Shown here: piece by piece, positions 30,715-39,148 of the stretch
Layout of the letters: every line of letters begins with the position of its first letter
How positions within the stretch are numbered: position 1 is the first letter of the stretch
Origin: Martelella sp. HB161492
GTDB taxonomy: Bacteria; Pseudomonadota; Alphaproteobacteria; Rhizobiales; Rhizobiaceae
Direction: 5' to 3'
DNA: 64,000 bases
Assembly: GCF_013184775.1 (NCBI RefSeq)
Contig: NZ_JAATVV010000017.1
Span: forward strand, 41,729 to 105,728
The notes under the pieces: model-generated
The model's input: only the letters and a program-made list of their open reading frames with translations
What the model was told of the DNA's origin: nothing
Database searches by the model: none
Program-made: the position numbers and the translations under genes

Positions 30715-32223
30715 GTGTTGAAACTTCAGAGCTTATTTCCATGTTTTCGAACGGCGCGATCTTCCGCGCTGACGCCAACCGAAAATTGCAAACCAGGGCA
30801 GAAAACCGGCAGGCCCAGGCTCAATGGCAGTCACATCACCTGGCCGCTCGGCGACGCAAGGCAACAGACCTGCCAAGTTGACGCCGAGGCATTGATACCG
30901 CCCCAGCCCAATTTTCCGGCGCCGGGCTGGCACGCGCGCGATGACAAAGGTCCGGCGGAAGGGCCCGAAGACGGGCGCACGCGCAGAGCGCGCGTGGCGG
31001 CGCATATCAAGGCCCTGCCGTTGCGCCTTTTCTGTAGATCTTCGCAGTCGCAGCAACGTTTCGGGGTCGGCGCGTCAAGGCCGGTCGTCATTGGTCCGTC
31101 GACAGCAGCCTTGCCAAAACATGGCCTAAGCGGAGCCACCATGACGTGTGCGACTGACACCGCCCGCCAGGCACCGGCATCGCCGGTCAGCCATCCACAG
31201 GTCAGGCTCCGAGCGCGACCAGCAGGCGATCGGGAGACAATAACCGGCTCATCTGCAGCGGACGATAACCGCAAAAAAACCATCTTCGATCTGGAAATCG
31301 CAGCAATTTCGAGCGCTCCACCGCCGGAACCGGTGCCTGACTACGCGCAGGGCCCCGTGCAGAAAACCCTCTGGTTTCCCGAGACGGCGATGGAGAACCG
31401 GGCCGCACGCGACACGTTCGTCGTTCATCCAGCCGCAAAGACGGAGAACGATTTTCGTTTGCCACTGGAGCTCAGACAGGATCAGGCGGATTTCGAAGCG
31501 ATACTCAGACCGCGCAGACGCTTTGCCAGCGCACAGGCGCATTACAGTCGCATGCCGACGATCCCCGAAGAGGCGCCCGCTCAGATCCGGCCTCGAACAC
31601 CGATGCGCTCTTTCGAGAGCCTGTCCGGCCACCGCGGCGCATCGGCCGGCCTGCAGCAACGACACCAGGGTGCCGAAGAGCAAAGGCGCGGGCTACCGAT
31701 CCCGGAACCGCGCCGCTGGCCGCAGCAGGATGACGCGACGCTTTACGGAACGAGCAGCATGCTGACGCCGTCAAGTTCGGAAGGCTCCCTGGCCTCAATC
31801 GGCAGAGACGCTCCCATGTCCGGCGTGGATGAGCGGCAGCCGCGCCGAACGCCGCAACCAGAACCTGTCGTTTTCCGAGATTTGCTGGCCGAGACAGTCG
31901 CAAGTCAGTATTTTGGCTCAGGCACAAAACCGGTTCGGCGACGCCATGTCCAGCCCGGTATACCCGTAGCCCCGCGCCCCTTGGCCAGTGGGCAGCCCCG
32001 TTCGGACAAGTCTTCAGCGCCGGAGCCCTCTCACACTTACAGAAAGGGCGGAAATGTCGGAGCCAAACCGCCCAAACGTTTCCACTCGCCCACCAATAGT
32101 GCGCCAAAGCGCCGGGCCGAAAAAGCCGTTGAACAGCCAGACGTGCAGGCGACGCCGCCTCTGCGCGGCGCTGTGCCCTTTCGGACATATATGCCGGTCG
32201 AAACGGAAATATTCGATGTCTGA
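30715..32223 (+). CDS. Proline/arginine-rich protein of unknown function (possible frameshift near its start)
   Basis: I do not recognise a family. The 502-residue frame is rich in Pro, Arg, Ala, Ser and Gln, has no membrane segment and looks intrinsically disordered. Residues 61-70 (IPPQPNFPAP) recur as IPPQPNYPAP in the next gene. GTG 30715 or TTG 30718 follow AGGGGG. However, a second frame from ATG 30696 (MSAIGGSVETSELISMF) has better third-position GC between about 30740 and 30800, so a frameshift around 30800-30835 may have split an originally single gene. Third-position GC supports the downstream frame. Secreted effector, scaffold or surface-linked protein are all possible; none is shown. 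Confidence 0.55.
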   Translation: MLKLQSLFPCFRTARSSALTPTENCKPGQKTGRPRLNGSHITWPLGDARQQTCQVDAEALIPPQPNFPAPGWHARDDKGPAEGPEDGRTRRARVAAHIKALPLRLFCRSSQSQQRFGVGASRPVVIGPSTAALPKHGLSGATMTCATDTARQAPASPVSHPQVRLRARPAGDRETITGSSAADDNRKKTIFDLEIAAISSAPPPEPVPDYAQGPVQKTLWFPETAMENRAARDTFVVHPAAKTENDFRLPLELRQDQADFEAILRPRRRFASAQAHYSRMPTIPEEAPAQIRPRTPMRSFESLSGHRGASAGLQQRHQGAEEQRRGLPIPEPRRWPQQDDATLYGTSSMLTPSSSEGSLASIGRDAPMSGVDERQPRRTPQPEPVVFRDLLAETVASQYFGSGTKPVRRRHVQPGIPVAPRPLASGQPRSDKSSAPEPSHTYRKGGNVGAKPPKRFHSPTNSAPKRRAEKAVEQPDVQATPPLRGAVPFRTYMPVETEIFDV

Positions 32224-32925
32224 CGCATCGACACAAACGGGCAGGCAGCGCTGCTGCCCGCCACAAGGCGCTGAACGAACACGCCACTCTGGTGCGGCGA
32301 CAGATCAGCGACCCTGACTGTCTTTGCTATGGCTACGGACGCAGGTCGGGGCGCGACAAATCGCAGGCAGGCATTGCAGCGCTCCGCGAGCGCCGCCGCC
32401 ACGACAAGGTTGCAGAGCCGGAACGCCCGAACAAACCCGCCCGGCCGACAAGATGTCAGTCGAAGTCTGCATCGCGGCGACAAGCCCGGACCGTAGACAA
32501 ATGCGCGCCCCTCCATGGTCAATATTGCGGACTTACATCTGATTTGATGATTTTCCTATCAGGAAAGGCATCAGCACCATGCGGCAGATGCAAATGCAAT
32601 CACGGTGAGAATGCCGCCATGACCAAACCCTATCTCCCCCCTCGATCGCTGCCGGACCCCGGGCCTCCGCCCCGGACCCGCCATCTGAGCTGCGCGGCGG
32701 CCATACGAGCCCCGCTAGAGCGCCGGTCAGGACCAGTTCAGAAGCGCTGATATCTCTCTGGCACAGTTCATGAAACACCAGGCGTTGATCCCGGTCCCTA
32801 ACGCTTCCGGCCTCTTCAGAGGTCGTTCGGAGCAGCATTCGAGACATGGCTTCACGCCCGGTAAAACTGCAGCAATGACCGCCATGGATCCCCACTGACA
32901 TTTTCTCAAGGCAAGGACAACGAAC
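32224..32925. other. Gene-poor stretch between the two proline-rich genes
   Basis: About 700 bases without a convincing gene. It has an AT-rich patch near 32533-32560 (ATCTGATTTGATGATTTTCC), resembling the AT-rich patch ahead of the upstream proline-rich gene (ATCTGATTTTATTATTATTT at about 30643). A 43-codon ORF (32619-32750) encodes a proline-rich peptide beginning MTKPYLPPRSLPDPGPPPR; it may be a remnant of a third family member or chance. Antisense ORFs here have no features. Confidence 0.4.
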
Positions 32926-33741
32926 ATGAACCCAGCATCCCAATCAGCGTCACCTGTTGCAGCGCCACGCAATCAGCCAGCGGCAACCGAACCACCGCCA
33001 AAGCCCGCTCGCCGGAACCCGCCGGGTCCCTCGGGCCAGACGGCTGATGCCGCTCCGGCAGGGCGAAAGGACCGCGGCGACGCCCTGACCTTCCTTCTTG
33101 AGCGGCTGCCGCCACCTCCGCCTGAAGAGGGTACAGACCATCAGCCTGCGGCAAAGCCCGCAGTTCTGCCAAAACCGAAACTCTCTGCCTTGCAACGCAA
33201 CGCGCTTGAGCGGGCGGCATTCGGGCTTTCCGGCCCGTCGGCCCATCAGAGATCTGCGAGCGCGGCTCAACTGGCCCCCGCGGTCAAGGCGAATGAACAT
33301 GCTGCACCGGACATTCCGGCCGAACCAACCTGGCCTGCACCCGCCGCTGACATTATCCCGCCGCAACCGAACTACCCCGCGCCCGCCCCGCCTGGCAATC
33401 TACCGCAGCGGGCGCATTCAGATCCAGTCAATCGGGAGCACCGCTATATCAAGAACAAGAATGTCAACGCACGGGGACATCAGGTCAGGCCGATGGCCCA
33501 GCAGTTCCAGATCGGCGAAGAGGTCAAAGCGGCAAGACCGAAAGGCCTGTCGGGCCTGAAAGACAAGATATTGTCGAAGATGTTTGGCTGGCTTCGCAGG
33601 CCGCCGGGGGCAAAACCGGAGACACTCGCGTCCGCGAAGCAGGGCCATTGGGCCGCAGAGCCGGTGGCGCGCCACATCATTCAACCGCAGCATGGCCGGC
33701 AAGGCTCCGCCGAGCCAGAGAACATCATCACACGGCTCTGA
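32926..33741 (+). CDS. Proline-rich protein of unknown function, second member
   Basis: A 271-aa protein, family not recognised. The N-terminal 120 residues are Pro/Ala-rich and disordered, with SH3-ligand-like PPPKPARR and a run LPPPPPEE. Residues 144-153 (IPPQPNYPAP) match the upstream gene. Residues about 205-230 (KGLSGLKDKILSKMFGWLRR) could form a basic amphipathic helix that binds membrane. ATG 32926 follows AAGGACAACGAAC. The stop codon lies inside one copy of a duplicated terminator. No signal peptide is seen. An effector-like or cell-envelope role is speculation. Confidence 0.65.
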   Translation: MNPASQSASPVAAPRNQPAATEPPPKPARRNPPGPSGQTADAAPAGRKDRGDALTFLLERLPPPPPEEGTDHQPAAKPAVLPKPKLSALQRNALERAAFGLSGPSAHQRSASAAQLAPAVKANEHAAPDIPAEPTWPAPAADIIPPQPNYPAPAPPGNLPQRAHSDPVNREHRYIKNKNVNARGHQVRPMAQQFQIGEEVKAARPKGLSGLKDKILSKMFGWLRRPPGAKPETLASAKQGHWAAEPVARHIIQPQHGRQGSAEPENIITRL

Positions 33742-33773
33742 CCAGCAAAAGGCCGCACCCTTGGGGTGCGGCC
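33732..33773 (+). repeat. Duplicated terminator, copy 1 (over the gene's stop codon)
   Basis: A 42-base segment repeated at 33961-34002 with three mismatches. It includes a 10-bp GC-rich hairpin (33751-33760 with 33764-33773) and the TGA stop of the proline-rich gene at 33739-33741. Unlike copy 2 it has lost the trailing T-run (AAGG instead of TTTG), so it is probably a weaker terminator. Confidence 0.8.
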
Positions 33774-33791
33774 AAGGCTGCTGACAAACCT

Positions 33792-33935
33792 CGCCCCCTT
33801 TTTCTGACGTTATGCCTGTGCTTGTCACAGGCATCCAGCCGACGCGCATCCTGGCGGCGAAAGAACCCGTCTATTCGATGTCTTGTGAATCTCGATCCCC
33901 GTGACAAGCACGGGGACGGCGGCGGCGGAAGGGGC
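33792..33935. repeat. RIME-like mosaic palindromic element
   Basis: About 144 bases with two hairpins near its ends: TGCCTGTG-CTTGT-CACAGGCA (33813-33833) and CCCCGTG-ACAAG-CACGGGG (33897-33915). The two hairpins are inverted copies of each other (their loops are reverse complements), and the outer ends GCCCC and GGGGC also match in inverse. This design is that of rhizobial intergenic mosaic elements (RIME-type, about 100-150 bp). Between ptsN and grpE it marks an accessory, rearranged stretch. Confidence 0.75.
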
Positions 33936-33960
33936 TATTCCACCTCAAGAATGCAAGATC

Positions 33961-34005
33961 GATGGCTTTGACCAGCAAAAGGCCGCACCCTTGGAGTGCG
34001 GCCTT
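33961..34005 (-). terminator. Duplicated terminator, copy 2 (grpE terminator)
   Basis: The second copy of the 42-base segment. It forms an 11-bp stem AAAGGCCGCAC/GTGCGGCCTTT (33977-33987 with 33995-34005). Being A-flanked on one side and T-flanked on the other, it can stop transcription both from grpE (minus) and from the left. It is 32 bases past the grpE stop. Confidence 0.8.
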
Positions 34006-34037
34006 TGCCGATCGAAATCATGCAGATCGCCAGACGC

Positions 34038-34655
34038 CTATTCGGCGGAAGCCGGTCCTTCCGAACGCGGCCCGCCCTTGGAAACGCCCACCATTGCCGG
34101 GCGCAGGACGCGATCGCCGATGACATAGCCGGCCTGTACCACCTGAACGACCGTATTGGCCGGAATATCGGGATTGGGAACCTCAAACATCGCCTGATGG
34201 AAGTTCGGATCAAATCTCTGGCCTTCCGCCTCGATCTGCTTGACGCCGTGGCGTTCCAGAGCAGCCAGCATCGAACGCTCGGTCATCTCCACGCCCTCGG
34301 CAAAGCCGGCGACATCACCGGTGCGCTGCTCTTCCGGCATCGCATCCAGCGCTCGCCGCAGATTGTCCGACACGCCAAGCATATCACGGGCAAATGCACT
34401 GACAGCGTAAGACTTGGCATCCTTGACATCACGCGCGGTGCGACGCCGCAGGTTCTCCATCTCGGCGGCAAGCCGGAGCATCTGGTCACGCAGCTTCTCG
34501 TTTTCGTCACGCAGCAGAGCGATCGGATCGGGCCCGGCAGCGACCTCTTCGGCGCCAGCCTGCGCCTCATTATCGGCAGCGCGCGCAGCGTCCAGATCGA
34601 TCACGGTTTCGTTCTCGGCCGCGTCAGTTCCGGTCTTCTTGGTCTCGTCGGTCAT
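34038..34655 (-). CDS. grpE: Nucleotide exchange factor GrpE
   Basis: Releases ADP from DnaK during protein folding. Length is 205 aa. An acidic, disordered N-terminal tail is followed by a long coiled coil (about residues 45-100: [26 protein letters not shown]) and the C-terminal beta-domain that touches DnaK, with [34 protein letters not shown]. It lies about 100 bases downstream of hrcA in the same direction, the usual heat-shock pairing. Confidence 0.96.
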   Translation of the reverse strand: MTDETKKTGTDAAENETVIDLDAARAADNEAQAGAEEVAAGPDPIALLRDENEKLRDQMLRLAAEMENLRRRTARDVKDAKSYAVSAFARDMLGVSDNLRRALDAMPEEQRTGDVAGFAEGVEMTERSMLAALERHGVKQIEAEGQRFDPNFHQAMFEVPNPDIPANTVVQVVQAGYVIGDRVLRPAMVGVSKGGPRSEGPASAE

Positions 34656-34752
34656 GACGGTCTCCGCAGGTAAGTGTTCTTGATGTTGTCGTGCCCCGAT
34701 ATCGAGGTTCGTCCCCGAAAAATCAAGACCTCAGATTGTGAGACAGCTGCGT

Positions 34753-35841
34753 TCAGGACGAACGCGAGAGGCGGGAAAGCATATTTGCCGTGTAATCCAC
34801 CACAGGAACGATGCGGGCATAATTGAGCCTTGTCGGACCAATCACTCCGACGGCACCAACCACATGATTGTCCGCATCGCGATAAGGCGCCACGATCAGC
34901 GAGGAGCCGGAGAGCGAGAACAGCTTGTTTTCCGATCCGATGAAGATCCTGACCCCCGAGCCTGATTCGGCCAGGCTGATGAGCTCGATCAGGCTGTCCT
35001 TGCGCTCCAGATCATCAAACAGCATCCGCAGCCGGTCGATATCGCCGATATCGGCGACGCCCTGCAAAAGATTGGCGCGTCCGCGCACGATCAGCCGCCC
35101 GGGCTTGCCCTCCTCGCCGCCGCCTGACCAGACGGCCAGACCACGGGCGACGAGATCCTGAGACAGCTGATCAAGCTCGCTGCGCACCTCATCCTTCAGC
35201 CGCGTCAGAACACTGCGCAGCTCCGGCAGGGTCTGCCCGTTCAGATGGGCATTGAGAAAATTGGCCGCCGCCGTCAACTGTGACGATGTCGTCCCTGCCG
35301 GCAGTTCGACGATCCGGTTCTCAACCTCATTATGCTCGCCAACCAGCACTGCGAGCGCCTTGGTCGGTTCAAGCCTGATGAACTCGACATGTTTCAGCAC
35401 GGCATCGCTCTTGGTCGTCACGACCAGCCCGGCGCCGCGGGAGAGCCCGGAAAGCATCTGGCTCGCATCATTGAGGAAGGCATCGACAGGGCGCCCGGTC
35501 GTAGCCCGGCCCATGTGACGATCAATCTCGGCGCGCTCCTTCTCGGCCAGATCCCCGACCTGCATGAAGGCGTCGACGAAAAAGCGCAGGCCCGTCTCGG
35601 TGGGCAGGCGACCAGCGCTGACATGCGGGGAGTAGATCAGCCCCAGCTCTTCAAGGTCGCTCATGACATTGCGCACCGAGGCCGGAGACAGGGACATCGG
35701 CAACAGCCTGGACAGATTGCGCGATCCGAGTGGCTCGCCGCTGTCGAGATAGGCTTCAACGATGGTGCGGAAAACATCCCGCGATCTGTCGTCCAGCGTC
35801 AGCGCCGGCGTTTCGGAAAATGCGTCGTGATCTTTCTTCAT
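34753..35841 (-). CDS. hrcA: Heat-inducible transcription repressor HrcA
   Basis: Represses groESL and related genes by binding CIRCE elements, using GroEL as thermosensor. Length is 362 aa. An N-terminal winged helix (SRDVFRTIVEAYLDSGEPLGSRNLSR, followed by LSPASVRNVMSDLEELGLI) precedes a GAF-like domain and an HrcA-specific dimerisation insertion; GVIGPTRLNYARIVPVVDYTA closes the protein. I see no complete CIRCE in the 170 bases upstream, so this copy may not regulate itself that way. Confidence 0.96.
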   Translation of the reverse strand: MKKDHDAFSETPALTLDDRSRDVFRTIVEAYLDSGEPLGSRNLSRLLPMSLSPASVRNVMSDLEELGLIYSPHVSAGRLPTETGLRFFVDAFMQVGDLAEKERAEIDRHMGRATTGRPVDAFLNDASQMLSGLSRGAGLVVTTKSDAVLKHVEFIRLEPTKALAVLVGEHNEVENRIVELPAGTTSSQLTAAANFLNAHLNGQTLPELRSVLTRLKDEVRSELDQLSQDLVARGLAVWSGGGEEGKPGRLIVRGRANLLQGVADIGDIDRLRMLFDDLERKDSLIELISLAESGSGVRIFIGSENKLFSLSGSSLIVAPYRDADNHVVGAVGVIGPTRLNYARIVPVVDYTANMLSRLSRSS

Positions 35842-36011
35842 TCTGGCCTTGCGTTCAGCCCAACGGTTTCACGGTGATCAATATCATCAATATAGTGAGC
35901 GTGGCGTGCTTAGCAATCGCACAAGTCTGCCGGAGCGCGCAGATGTTTTCCTTTGCAAAAGATGTTGGGCTTCCGTAGAACCCCGGTTAAGTCAAAAGGG
36001 AAGGACAAACC

Positions 36012-36731
36012 ATGCGGCCATCAGGCAGACAACTCAATCAGATGCGTAATGTCACATTCGAGCGCGGCTATTCCAAACATGCCGAAGGCTCGTGCCTGGT
36101 GAAATTCGGCGACACCCATGTACTCTGCACCGCAACGCTGGAAGATCGTGTCCCGCCGTGGCTGCGCAATGGCGGCAAGGGCTGGGTCACCGCCGAATAT
36201 GGCATGCTGCCGCGCGCCACCGGCGAACGCATGCGCCGGGAGGCATCTGCCGGCAAGCAGGGCGGCCGCACACTGGAGATCCAGCGTCTGATCGGCCGTT
36301 CGCTGCGCGCCGTCGTCGATCTCGAGGCATTGGGCGAACGCCAGATCAGCCTCGATTGCGATGTGCTGCAGGCCGATGGCGGCACCCGCACGGCATCAAT
36401 CACCGGCGCATGGATCGCGCTCTATGATTGCCTGAAATGGATGGAAGCCCGCAACATGGTCAAGACGGAGCGTGTCCTGAAGGATCATGTCGCCGCCATT
36501 TCCTGCGGCATCTTTGCCGGGCAGCCGGTCATCGACCTCGATTATCTGGAAGATTCATCTGCCGAGACCGACGCCAATTTCGTCATGACCGGTACCGGCG
36601 GCATTGTCGAAGTGCAAGGCACCGCCGAAGGCAAGCCCTTCAGCCAGGAGGAGCTTCTGACCCTGCTCGATCTGGCCAGAAACGGCATTGCCGATCTCGT
36701 ATCGATGCAGAAAACGGCGATTGCCGGCTGA
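36012..36731 (+). CDS. rph: Ribonuclease PH
   Basis: A phosphate-dependent 3'-5' exoribonuclease that trims tRNA 3' ends. Length is 239 aa. It starts [27 protein letters not shown], with RNase PH signatures [13 protein letters not shown] and the phosphate-binding region [11 protein letters not shown]. The ribosome site GGGAAGGA precedes ATG 36012. It is divergent from hrcA, as in many rhizobia, and heads the rph-VOC-rdgB-hemW run. Confidence 0.97.
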   Translation: MRPSGRQLNQMRNVTFERGYSKHAEGSCLVKFGDTHVLCTATLEDRVPPWLRNGGKGWVTAEYGMLPRATGERMRREASAGKQGGRTLEIQRLIGRSLRAVVDLEALGERQISLDCDVLQADGGTRTASITGAWIALYDCLKWMEARNMVKTERVLKDHVAAISCGIFAGQPVIDLDYLEDSSAETDANFVMTGTGGIVEVQGTAEGKPFSQEELLTLLDLARNGIADLVSMQKTAIAG

Positions 36732-36745
36732 AACGGAATGAAGCC

Positions 36746-37150
36746 ATGATTGCCGGGATCCTCGAATCTGCGCTTTATGTTGATGACCTTGATGCCGCCG
36801 AAGCCTTTTACGGCGGTATTCTCGGACTGACCAAAATCGCAGCGCAGGCAAACCGGCACATCTTCTTCAAGGCGGGATCTGGCGTTTTGCTGATCTTCAA
36901 CCCGGAGGAAACGGCCATTCCCGCTCCCAGCGGCGCCCTGCCCGTGCCACCCCATGGGGCAAAGGGCGCGGGCCATCTTTGCTTCACACTTGAAGGCGAC
37001 GACTTTGCCGCATTGCGGGCGCGGCTTGAAGAACATGCCGTACCCGTCGAAGCGGATTTCCGCTGGCCGAACGGGGCGCGGTCGGTCTATTTCCGCGATC
37101 CCGCCGGCAATAGCCTGGAATGTGCGGAAAAACGTCTGTGGAACCTGTGA
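36746..37150 (+). CDS. VOC-superfamily protein (glyoxalase/bleomycin-resistance fold)
   Basis: A cytoplasmic metal-dependent fold of 134 aa made of paired beta-alpha-beta-beta-beta units: [24 protein letters not shown] starts unit one, and [22 protein letters not shown] ends unit two. A metal ligand triad of His/Glu type can be guessed (GHLCFTL and SLECAE), but the substrate cannot. It starts 14 bases after rph and ends 11 bases before rdgB, so it is cotranscribed. The start at ATG 36746 was chosen because the open frame upstream runs inside rph. Confidence 0.85.
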   Translation: MIAGILESALYVDDLDAAEAFYGGILGLTKIAAQANRHIFFKAGSGVLLIFNPEETAIPAPSGALPVPPHGAKGAGHLCFTLEGDDFAALRARLEEHAVPVEADFRWPNGARSVYFRDPAGNSLECAEKRLWNL

Positions 37151-37161
37151 CAGGACAGAAA

Positions 37162-37806
37162 ATGCGTAAGCTTGACGAAAAGACCATCGTTGTCGCCAGC
37201 CACAACCGCGGCAAGATTGCCGAGATCGCCGCGCTGATCGCGCCGCTCGGCTTCACCGCCTCCTCAGCCGCCGAACTGAACTTTGCCGTGCCGGATGAAA
37301 CCGGGACGACATTCGAGGAAAACGCCGCGATCAAGGCCCGCGCTTCGGCAAAGGCCTCTGGCAAGCCGGCGCTCGCCGATGATTCCGGACTGTGCGTCGA
37401 CGCACTCGGCGGCGATCCCGGCGTCTACACGGCCGACTGGGCGGAGACCGCCGATGGCAGCCGCGACATGCCGATGGCAATGCGCAAGGTCCATGACGCG
37501 CTTGTGGCCGTCGGTGCCACGACGGCGGAACGCCGCACCGCACGCTTTGTCTGCGTGCTCTGCCTTGCCTGGCCGGATGGTCATACGGAAACCTTCCGCG
37601 GCGAAGTCGAGGGCAGCATCGTCTGGCCGCCGCGCGGCGACAAGGGCCATGGCTATGACCCGTTGTTCCAGCCCACCGGCCATCAGCGCACCTTTGGTGA
37701 AATGGAAGCGGACGAGAAGGCCAGCGGTGGCCCGGGCGATGGTGGTGCGCTGTCGCACCGTGCCCGCGCTTTCAAGCTTTTCGTTGAAACGGGGCTTTCA
37801 CACTGA
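37162..37806 (+). CDS. rdgB: dITP/XTP pyrophosphatase (RdgB/HAM1)
   Basis: Removes non-canonical purine nucleoside triphosphates (XTP, dITP) from the pool. Length is 214 aa. Family signatures are [18 protein letters not shown] at the N-terminus, [25 protein letters not shown] with the catalytic acidic pair, and GYDPLF near the end. The start is ATG 37162. Its stop TGA overlaps a CTG that probably starts hemW. Confidence 0.96.
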   Translation: MRKLDEKTIVVASHNRGKIAEIAALIAPLGFTASSAAELNFAVPDETGTTFEENAAIKARASAKASGKPALADDSGLCVDALGGDPGVYTADWAETADGSRDMPMAMRKVHDALVAVGATTAERRTARFVCVLCLAWPDGHTETFRGEVEGSIVWPPRGDKGHGYDPLFQPTGHQRTFGEMEADEKASGGPGDGGALSHRARAFKLFVETGLSH

Positions 37807-38996
37807 CGACGGATCTCGACCTTTTCGGCCGCATCAATGGCGATGACGGCGAACCCGGCTTCGGCATCTATCTGCACTGGCCGTTCTGTGCCGCGAAGTG
37901 CCCCTATTGCGATTTCAACAGCCATGTCCGGCACCAGCCGGTCGATCAGGCGCGCTTTGCCAGGGCCTTTGCCACTGAGATTGCCCATATGCGCGCCCTG
38001 TCCGGGCCACGCACGGTCACCAGCATTTTCTTCGGCGGCGGCACCCCCTCGCTGATGGAACCGCAGACGCTCGCAACCATCCTCGATGCTGTGGCCGGAG
38101 CATGGCATGTGCCGCACGGCATTGAAGTGACCCTCGAGGCCAATCCATCAAGCGTTGAAGCCGATCGTTTTCGCGGCTACCGCTCAGCCGGCATCAACCG
38201 GGTTTCGCTTGGCGTCCAGGCTCTGAATGACAAGGATCTGCGCTTTCTCGGGCGTCTCCACAATCTCGATCAGGCGCTGGGCGCCATCACGCTGGCGCGC
38301 GACATCTTTCCGCGCATGTCCTTCGATCTCATTTATGCCCGCCCTGACCAGCGACCGGATGACTGGGCCGACGAATTGCAGCAGGCCATCGGCCTTGCCG
38401 CGGATCATCTGTCGCTCTACCAGCTGACGATTGAGGAAGGCACGGCCTTTTACGGCCTTCATCGCGCCGGCAAGATCATCATTCCCGACGAGGATCACGC
38501 TGCCGATCTCTACGAGGTCACCCAGGCCGTGACGGCTGCGCATGGCCTGCCGGCCTATGAGGTCTCCAATCACGCGATCCCGGGGGCGGAAAGCCGCCAC
38601 AACCTCACCTATTGGCGCTATGGCGATTATGCCGGCATTGGCCCCGGCGCCCATGGCCGCCTCGGCAATGGCCGTGAGAAGCGTGCCACAGCCACCGAGC
38701 GCCATCCGGAAAACTGGCTCGAACGCGTCGAAGCCAGCGGCAATGGCATTGTCGAGGAAAGCCTGCTGAACGCCGAAGAGCAGGCCGACGAGATGCTGCT
38801 GATGGGGCTCCGCGTTACCGAGGGCCTCGATATTGCCCGCTGGGCCGACATTGCCGGGCACGGGCTTGATCCGGAGCGTGAAGCCTTCCTTACAGATCTC
38901 GGCCTCATCGAACGGATCGGCAACCGCCGGATCCGGGCAACCGGCCCGGGCATGCTGGTTCTGAACAAACTGGTCGAGGAGCTCAGCCGTGAATAG
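37803..38996 (+). CDS. hemW: Radical-SAM heme chaperone HemW, apparently with a CTG start
   Basis: A HemN-like protein that delivers heme; it lacks coproporphyrinogen oxidase activity in characterised cases. The radical-SAM motif is CAAKCPYC with the preceding IYLHWPF (near residue 25-40). In this frame no ATG, GTG or TTG exists between the upstream stop (37785) and the motif. The natural start is CTG 37803 (overlapping the rdgB TGA as CTGA, with GGGG eight bases before), giving [15 protein letters not shown], 397 residues in all. A shorter ATG frame at 37989 would lose the iron-sulfur cysteines and is rejected. Confidence 0.88.
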   Translation: MTTDLDLFGRINGDDGEPGFGIYLHWPFCAAKCPYCDFNSHVRHQPVDQARFARAFATEIAHMRALSGPRTVTSIFFGGGTPSLMEPQTLATILDAVAGAWHVPHGIEVTLEANPSSVEADRFRGYRSAGINRVSLGVQALNDKDLRFLGRLHNLDQALGAITLARDIFPRMSFDLIYARPDQRPDDWADELQQAIGLAADHLSLYQLTIEEGTAFYGLHRAGKIIIPDEDHAADLYEVTQAVTAAHGLPAYEVSNHAIPGAESRHNLTYWRYGDYAGIGPGAHGRLGNGREKRATATERHPENWLERVEASGNGIVEESLLNAEEQADEMLLMGLRVTEGLDIARWADIAGHGLDPEREAFLTDLGLIERIGNRRIRATGPGMLVLNKLVEELSRE

Positions 38997-39148
38997 CGGC
39001 GGCAATCGCCCCGAAAACAGAGATTGAACGAGACAAATTGCAGCCGCAATCCTAGAATTGAAGCATCATCGCTCTCTGGATGACTGAACAGATGCAATCC
39101 GTTGGCGAACGGTCTGCCGCTATTTTCTGGTACAAAGGATAATCTGGC

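Noticed and set aside
32037..32522. 161-codon minus-strand ORF in the proline-rich region
   Set aside because: No motifs; runs antisense to the end of the first proline-rich gene.
35842..36011. CIRCE element before hrcA
   Set aside because: Partial TTAGCAATC only; the opposite arm GAGTGCTAA at nine bases is missing.
37989..38996. hemW starting at ATG 37989
   Set aside because: It would drop the radical-SAM cysteines CAAKCPYC, which are encoded just upstream in the same frame.
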